DNA of 11,637 nucleotides from Verrucomicrobiota bacterium (GTDB lineage: Bacteria; Chlamydiota; Chlamydiia; Chlamydiales; JAEYWL01). The stretch covers positions 1-11,637 of the forward strand of contig JAEYWL010000085.1 in assembly GCA_023428915.1 (NCBI GenBank). Reading direction: 5' to 3'. Below, piece by piece: positions 7,701-11,637 of this stretch. Under the pieces are notes generated by a model. That model ran no database searches, was not told where the DNA came from, and saw nothing but the letters and a program-made list of their open reading frames with translations. Every line of letters begins with the position of its first letter. The first letter of the stretch is position 1. Both the position numbers and the translations under genes were made by a program.

Positions 7701-7728
7701 TTGTGTATTAGTCCCTTATGTCTATAAT
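7701..7728 (+). promoter_or_regulatory. Possible promoter of the BTB-LRR gene, -10 inside a repeat unit
   Basis: TTGTGT (7701-7706) is followed after 16 nt by a perfect TATAAT (7723-7728). The -10 hexamer lies within the 9-mer GTCTATAAT of the repeat at 7711-7773. The predicted start near 7735 would leave a leader of about 60 nt made almost entirely of repeat sequence. The -35 is only a partial match, so confidence is moderate. Confidence 0.4.
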
Positions 7729-7773
7729 GTCTCTGGCGTCCCTATGGTCGATTATCCCTTTAAGCGCCTAATT
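7711..7773. repeat. 9-nt-period intergenic repeat, copy 4 (most regular)
   Basis: Five consecutive 9-mers begin with GTC at 7711, 7720, 7729, 7738 and 7747, then the copy ends with CCCTTTAAGCGCCTAATT (7756-7773). The 34-bp core 7735-7768 is bounded by GGCG and CGCC exactly as in the copy at 153-186. The repeat fills the DNA just before the BTB-LRR gene. The rest of 7600-7710 is AT-rich and holds no gene or convincing terminator. Confidence 0.7.
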
Positions 7774-7796
7774 ATAGCTTGTTGGAAATGCTCATT

Positions 7797-9161
7797 ATGA
7801 AACTGCCGAATTTTTTGCCTGCACAATTAAATTATTGCCGCCAAATTGAGTCTGTAGAAGGGCTATTTAAGACATTATTAGCTCATGGAGGTGAGGACTT
7901 TATTTTGTTTTTTGAGGCGGCAGCTTCCGACGGCACCTGGATAGCGGCAGGGGGCGGGAAGTTCTTTAAAAAAATGCTGCAATGGGCATCTGCCCAATAT
8001 CTACAGCAAAAATTGACTTTAGCATTTGCCAAAAGGATAGCTGCCGCTATTCGGGAAAATTATAGCCAGCTGCAGGAATATATTATTGAAGATGTTACCA
8101 TCAGCTGCCGGGATGGATTGGAGAAAGTAAATGCCCTTCTTGCAGGAGCAGAGGTCCTGTTTTTTCATGAAATTTTTCGGCATAAACTCTACCAGATGCA
8201 AGAAAAACAAATAGCCTTGACAGGGGTAGACTGCAAGTACTTTCGCTTTTTCAAACAGCATGTATACACTGGAAATTCCGAGGGCCTTTGGAAACTAAGC
8301 CCTGAGGAGCTTGTCACTTTAATCCATCAAGCGGAAATTGTGCATTTAAAGATACTGGCAAAAGAAGCTGGAGAGGTATTTAAGCGATATCTCGACAAGG
8401 AAAATGCAGCCGTTTGTTTAATGCTGGCTTTGAAGGAACAACTCGCACCTTTAGTGGAAGAAACTTGCCGTTTCATTAACAGCCAGCAAGATAGAGTCAA
8501 GATCTCTCTTTTAGAAAATAAGCTTGCTATACATATTTTTGCGCCTGTGGGATTGCAGTTAGTTCCTTTAGTTCCCTGGATTAGACAGCTTGCAATTGAT
8601 AGGAATTGCCCTGCAACAGGAGAGACTGCAGAGTTTGTGTCAAGTTGTTCTAATTTGCGCAGTTTAGAGCTATGTGATAGCTTAGAGGTTGAGGATAGGG
8701 TATGGCTTATTTCGGATCGCTTGGAATATTTAAACCTTTCCCGCTGTAGATGGTTGCAAGATGAAACTGTAGGGCAAGTTTTAAGCGCAGCGCAGCGTTT
8801 GAGTCATCTAGTTCTTGAAGGCAATCCGCAAATTAATTTTCTCCATTGGAAACGCAATTATTTGCGCAAGTTAAATGTCTCTTATTGCCAATTAGGGGAT
8901 GATGAAGCCTCTTTGATTCTCAACTCCACCCGTGAATTGCGGGAACTCGATCTGGGGTTTACCCAAATTACCGATCAAACACTCTATCTTATTCCTAGAG
9001 TGTTGCCCCATTTGGAAACTATTAATTTGCAAAATTGCCAATTCCTAACAGATGAAGGTATTACATTTTTAGTAAAAAATATTTCTAGTTTATCTAAAAT
9101 AAATGTAAAAAATCTGAAAATTAGTCAATTAGTAAAAGATATGATTAAAAAAATGCTATAA
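7797..9161 (+). CDS. BTB-box and leucine-rich-repeat protein, candidate host-directed ubiquitin-ligase adaptor
   Basis: A protein of 454 residues with two eukaryote-like modules. Residues about 98-200 read as a BTB/POZ domain: DVTISCRDG (99-107), FFHEIF (122-127), then IALTGVDCKYFRFFKQHVYTG (139-159) with the hallmark YTG, and the helical tail with HQAEIVHLKILAKEAGEVF. Residues about 285-445 are leucine-rich repeats of the cysteine-containing F-box/AMN1 type (LRSLELCDS, LEYLNLSRCRWLQDE, LRKLNVSYC, LRELDLGFTQITDQ, LETINLQNCQFLTDEG). The N-terminal ~95 residues are helical and unrecognised. No signal peptide or membrane segment is visible. BTB proteins in eukaryotes recruit cullin-3 ligases, and amoeba-associated chlamydiae are known for expanded F-box/BTB-LRR families; secretion into the host through the type III system is an inference. 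Start: ATG 7797 with GGAA at 7784-7787; ATG 7788 and TTG 7779 are in frame but lack a ribosome binding site. Confidence 0.8.
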   Translation: MKLPNFLPAQLNYCRQIESVEGLFKTLLAHGGEDFILFFEAAASDGTWIAAGGGKFFKKMLQWASAQYLQQKLTLAFAKRIAAAIRENYSQLQEYIIEDVTISCRDGLEKVNALLAGAEVLFFHEIFRHKLYQMQEKQIALTGVDCKYFRFFKQHVYTGNSEGLWKLSPEELVTLIHQAEIVHLKILAKEAGEVFKRYLDKENAAVCLMLALKEQLAPLVEETCRFINSQQDRVKISLLENKLAIHIFAPVGLQLVPLVPWIRQLAIDRNCPATGETAEFVSSCSNLRSLELCDSLEVEDRVWLISDRLEYLNLSRCRWLQDETVGQVLSAAQRLSHLVLEGNPQINFLHWKRNYLRKLNVSYCQLGDDEASLILNSTRELRELDLGFTQITDQTLYLIPRVLPHLETINLQNCQFLTDEGITFLVKNISSLSKINVKNLKISQLVKDMIKKML

Positions 9162-9177
9162 TGGCATGTTTTTTGCA
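9162..9177 (+). promoter_or_regulatory. Sigma-54 (RpoN) -24/-12 promoter of the LEPR-XLL/DUF4347 gene
   Basis: The sequence TGGCATGTTTTTTGCA matches the sigma-54 consensus TGGCACG-N4-TTGCW at every defined position except one (T for the weakly conserved C). The invariant GG (9163-9164) and GC (9175-9176) are 12 nt apart, the required spacing. It starts on the base after the BTB-LRR stop codon and would initiate near 9188, giving a leader of about 47 nt with a ribosome binding site at 9221-9228. No clear activator-binding repeats are seen upstream, and there is no good sigma-70 alternative. Chlamydiae are known to encode RpoN and an AtoC-type activator. Confidence 0.65.
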
Positions 9178-9234
9178 CCTTTCTATTTAATAAAAATTAT
9201 TTAAATATTACAATAAAAATAGAAGGTGTAGTTT

Positions 9235-11637
9235 ATGTTTAAAATAATGCGCCTTGAGAATCGGTTATTATTTGATGCTGCCGCAGCTCCTGTTGCTCTT
9301 GACGCTGCTATTGCTCATCATGCAGCCGATGCTTCAGCAGCGCCTACTCAAAACCATGCTGTGGATCATCATGATGCAAGTGCTTTGCAGGCGGCATTGC
9401 CTCAATCCATCCTTGATCTTCACGTACAGCCTCAATCGGTTAATCTCTTAGTGGTTTCCTCTTCCGTTCCCGATAGCCAATCTATTGTCGATGCAGCAAA
9501 AGGAGATGTGAAAACTCTGTATTATGACCCAGCTCACACAACTTTAGCTCAACTCCAAGCTAAAATTGCCGATGTGCTGCATGGACAGCAAGCTGATAGC
9601 ATTGCCTTTGTAACAGAAGGCACCAAGGGGCAAATAGAATTGACCGATGGACTTATAGTCAATACACAAGCTTTACAGCAAAATAGCGGCCTCCATGCCT
9701 TTTGGCAAAATGTAGGCAGCATGATCAAGTCGGGAGGGGAACTAAATCTATTAGGTTGCAATATAGCTCAAGGGACCCAGGGCATGACATTTCTCCAAGC
9801 ACTCTCTCAAACAATTCAGCACAGCGACGGGCAAGCGATTTCGGTAAATGCCTCTATCGACAGTACAGGTAGTTTGCAAGAGGGCGGAAATTGGATCTTG
9901 GAAGAAGGCAGCAGTACCCCTGTCGATGCTGCCAGTCTTTATTTTGACCAGGCAATTACCAATTGGGACCATCTCTTACTAAGTCCTGTGGCTAGTGATG
10001 ACGTGTACCAGATCTATGAAAACGGAACCATCTTCAATAACTATAATGTGGGCAGCAATGATGCACCCGGACAGAATTCTATCTATATATTAGATAGCAG
10101 CCCTGCACATGATGCTTATTTTAAATTTAATACTGATGGAACCTTTACTTACATAGCAGACCCATATAGGCAGGGAACAGATACGTTTACTTACCATATA
10201 TCTAGCGCCGAGGGTATTTCCAATACTGCTACGGTGACAATTGATGTAAGCGCTCTAAATAATGCCCCTTTGCCCATTAATTCGGAAGTAGTTATCGTTC
10301 CCTTCAATGATGCAGATGGGGTGGCTACAAACGGAATTTATTCTGGATTAGTCAATATTACCATTACTGGAGTAGGCATAGCAAGGGGCGTCCAGCCTAA
10401 TGATGCTTTTTATGTATTCTCTAATGAAAACGACCCCGGTTCATATTTTAGGGAGACTACAGCACCCTTTCATGTTTTCCTTATAGATGGCAGCCAGCCA
10501 AATACCTCATTACCTGCCCCAACCAGCACGCATTCGTATACTTTTACAGTTGATGTCGGTGCTGCCCACCAACTAGTTTTAAGTCAGAATGACGTTATTT
10601 TTACAGATAATTTTGGCTACTACGTAGTGACTATTTCACCTGTAAACACCGGAATAGTTGAAACCAGCAATGAGAATGCGGGAGCTATAAATATTTCCCC
10701 TTGGGTCTCCGGCTTATCTGTAGGCCTGGGGGCCGGCGGCGCGCATAACCCGCCGACTGCTATAAATGTTTTACACTTTAATATAGTCGGCAATACAAAT
10801 CCGAGTCTCTTTTCTAATCTAGGAATATCTGTCCAGGGAGATCAAGCCAGCCTGTTCTATACCGCTGCACCCAATGCCAATGGAACGGCAGTTATTTCGT
10901 ATACGATTTCTGATAATAACGGAACAGCCAATGGTGGGTCTGACACTTCACCAGTACAAACCTTTACCATCGTCATAAATCCGGTCAACAGCGCTCCTTC
11001 TTTTAATGGGGGCGCAAACCAAGTACAAAATGAAGCCATTGTAAACACAGCTTACACAGTATCCAATTGGGCGACAAATATAAATCCTGGAGCCGCAGAT
11101 GAAGCGGGCCAGAGTTTAGCGTTTACCGTGATAGGGAATTCAAATCCCTCATTATTTTCTTCTGCCCCTACAATTGATGCAAATGGTACTTTACACTATT
11201 CAATAGCTGCCTATGCCCATGGAACAGCGACAATATCCTTAGTATTATCCGATAACGGAGGGACCGCTAACGGCGGTCAAGATACAAGCGGCATATACAC
11301 CTTTTCCATCACTTCCAATTTTGTCAATCAAGCCCCCTCATTTAGTGGAGGAGCTAGCCAAACGCAGAATGAAACCGTTGTAGATACTGCCTATTCCGTA
11401 TCCAATTGGGCTACCAATATTTATTCCGGCGCCCCAAATGAGACAGGCCAAGCTTTAGCGTTTACGGTGATAGGGAATTCAAATCCCTCTTTATTTTCTG
11501 CAGGTCCTGTAATAGGTACAGATGGCACGCTGCACTATTCAATAGCTGCCTATGCCCATGGAACAGCGACGATATCCTTAGTATTATCCGATAACGGAGG
11601 AACCGCTAACGGCGGTCAAGATACAAGCGGCATATAC
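9235..11637 (+). CDS. Large repetitive LEPR-XLL / DUF4347 / cadherin-like protein, 3' end beyond window
   Basis: The frame stays open for 801 codons to the window edge, so this is the N-terminal part of a giant secreted or surface protein, possibly an adhesin. Residues 6-15 (RLENRLLFDA) resemble the LEPR-XLL motif found at the start of long repetitive bacterial proteins. Residues 16-60 are Ala/His-rich. Residues about 70-224 match DUF4347 (LLVVSSSVPDSQSIV, LLGCNIAQG, STGSLQEGGNWILEE). In the usual Ser-His-Gly position the sequence is TEG (127-129), so the His is missing, while Gly-Cys is kept (174-175). Residues 251-338 form a cadherin-like/VCBS-type domain (TDGTFTYIAD, GTDTFTYHISS). Residues 341-470 are an unrecognised region rich in beta-type sequence. 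From 471 tandem repeats of 113-114 residues begin. There is no Sec signal peptide; the export route is unknown. The start is fixed by AGAAGGTG at 9221-9228. Confidence 0.85.
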   Translation, partial: MFKIMRLENRLLFDAAAAPVALDAAIAHHAADASAAPTQNHAVDHHDASALQAALPQSILDLHVQPQSVNLLVVSSSVPDSQSIVDAAKGDVKTLYYDPAHTTLAQLQAKIADVLHGQQADSIAFVTEGTKGQIELTDGLIVNTQALQQNSGLHAFWQNVGSMIKSGGELNLLGCNIAQGTQGMTFLQALSQTIQHSDGQAISVNASIDSTGSLQEGGNWILEEGSSTPVDAASLYFDQAITNWDHLLLSPVASDDVYQIYENGTIFNNYNVGSNDAPGQNSIYILDSSPAHDAYFKFNTDGTFTYIADPYRQGTDTFTYHISSAEGISNTATVTIDVSALNNAPLPINSEVVIVPFNDADGVATNGIYSGLVNITITGVGIARGVQPNDAFYVFSNENDPGSYFRETTAPFHVFLIDGSQPNTSLPAPTSTHSYTFTVDVGAAHQLVLSQNDVIFTDNFGYYVVTISPVNTGIVETSNENAGAINISPWVSGLSVGLGAGGAHNPPTAINVLHFNIVGNTNPSLFSNLGISVQGDQASLFYTAAPNANGTAVISYTISDNNGTANGGSDTSPVQTFTIVINPVNSAPSFNGGANQVQNEAIVNTAYTVSNWATNINPGAADEAGQSLAFTVIGNSNPSLFSSAPTIDANGTLHYSIAAYAHGTATISLVLSDNGGTANGGQDTSGIYTFSITSNFVNQAPSFSGGASQTQNETVVDTAYSVSNWATNIYSGAPNETGQALAFTVIGNSNPSLFSAGPVIGTDGTLHYSIAAYAHGTATISLVLSDNGGTANGGQDTSGIY
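10645..11637 (+). repeat. Tandem coding repeats of 339-342 bp in the giant gene
   Basis: Unit 0 is 10645-10986 (114 codons, divergent), unit 1 is 10987-11325 (113 codons) and unit 2 starts at 11326 and is cut by the window end after 104 codons. Units 1 and 2 share about 84 of 104 residues. The last 105 bp visible (11533-11637) match 11194-11298 with two differences, both synonymous. Unit 0 keeps only the core pattern GNTNPSLF...DNNGTANGGSDTS. Each unit is probably one beta-sandwich domain; more copies are expected downstream. Confidence 0.9.

Noticed and set aside
9173..9203. TTGCAC as a sigma-70 -35 box for the giant gene
   Set aside because: No reasonable -10 hexamer occurs at 16-18 nt; the same bases fit the -12 part of a sigma-54 site much better.
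9254..9451. Plus-strand frame of 65 codons rich in Leu at the start of the giant gene, resembling a membrane peptide
   Set aside because: It overlaps the Ala/His-rich start of the giant gene in another frame. The giant gene has the ribosome binding site, family motifs and an 801-codon open frame.

Overview
The window looks like a chromosomal segment of an amoeba-associated (Chlamydia-like) member of the Chlamydiae. The main evidence is gene order. A minus-strand block sctU-sctV-sctW(CopN)-CesT-type chaperone lies divergent from ychF, as in the block CT091-CT090-CT089-CT088 next to CT092 of Chlamydia trachomatis. A BTB/LRR protein of the kind expanded in amoeba-infecting chlamydiae, and moderate GC with AT-rich intergenic DNA, fit the same assignment. 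The exact genus cannot be read from the sequence.

Layout: positions 1-219 are non-coding and carry decayed copies of a short repeat built on a 9-nt period. Positions 220-5165 (minus strand) form a compact type III secretion operon with gaps of 25, 14 and 14 nt, driven by a good sigma-70-type promoter at 5248-5277. Positions 5166-5356 are a divergent promoter region. Positions 5357-7599 (plus strand) hold ychF and a THUMP/SAM-dependent RNA methyltransferase separated by 8 nt. Positions 7600-7796 are non-coding and contain another copy of the 9-nt repeat, part of which matches a -10 box. Positions 7797-9161 encode a BTB-box plus leucine-rich-repeat protein that resembles a eukaryotic ubiquitin-ligase adaptor. 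Immediately after its stop codon lies a near-consensus sigma-54 promoter at 9162-9177. It points into a large gene, open from 9235 to the window edge, for a repetitive LEPR-XLL/DUF4347/cadherin-like surface or secreted protein.

How the parts may work together: SctU (autocleaving substrate-specificity switch), SctV (export gate), CopN (gatekeeper) and the chaperone set the timing and order of type III export. The BTB-LRR protein is a plausible client of that machine in the host cell. The giant repeat protein is probably surface-associated and, if the sigma-54 call is right, is switched on by a different program from the housekeeping-type promoters around it. The left side is conserved core; the right side from about 7700 is accessory, host-interaction DNA, and the repeat family marks both flanks of the core block.
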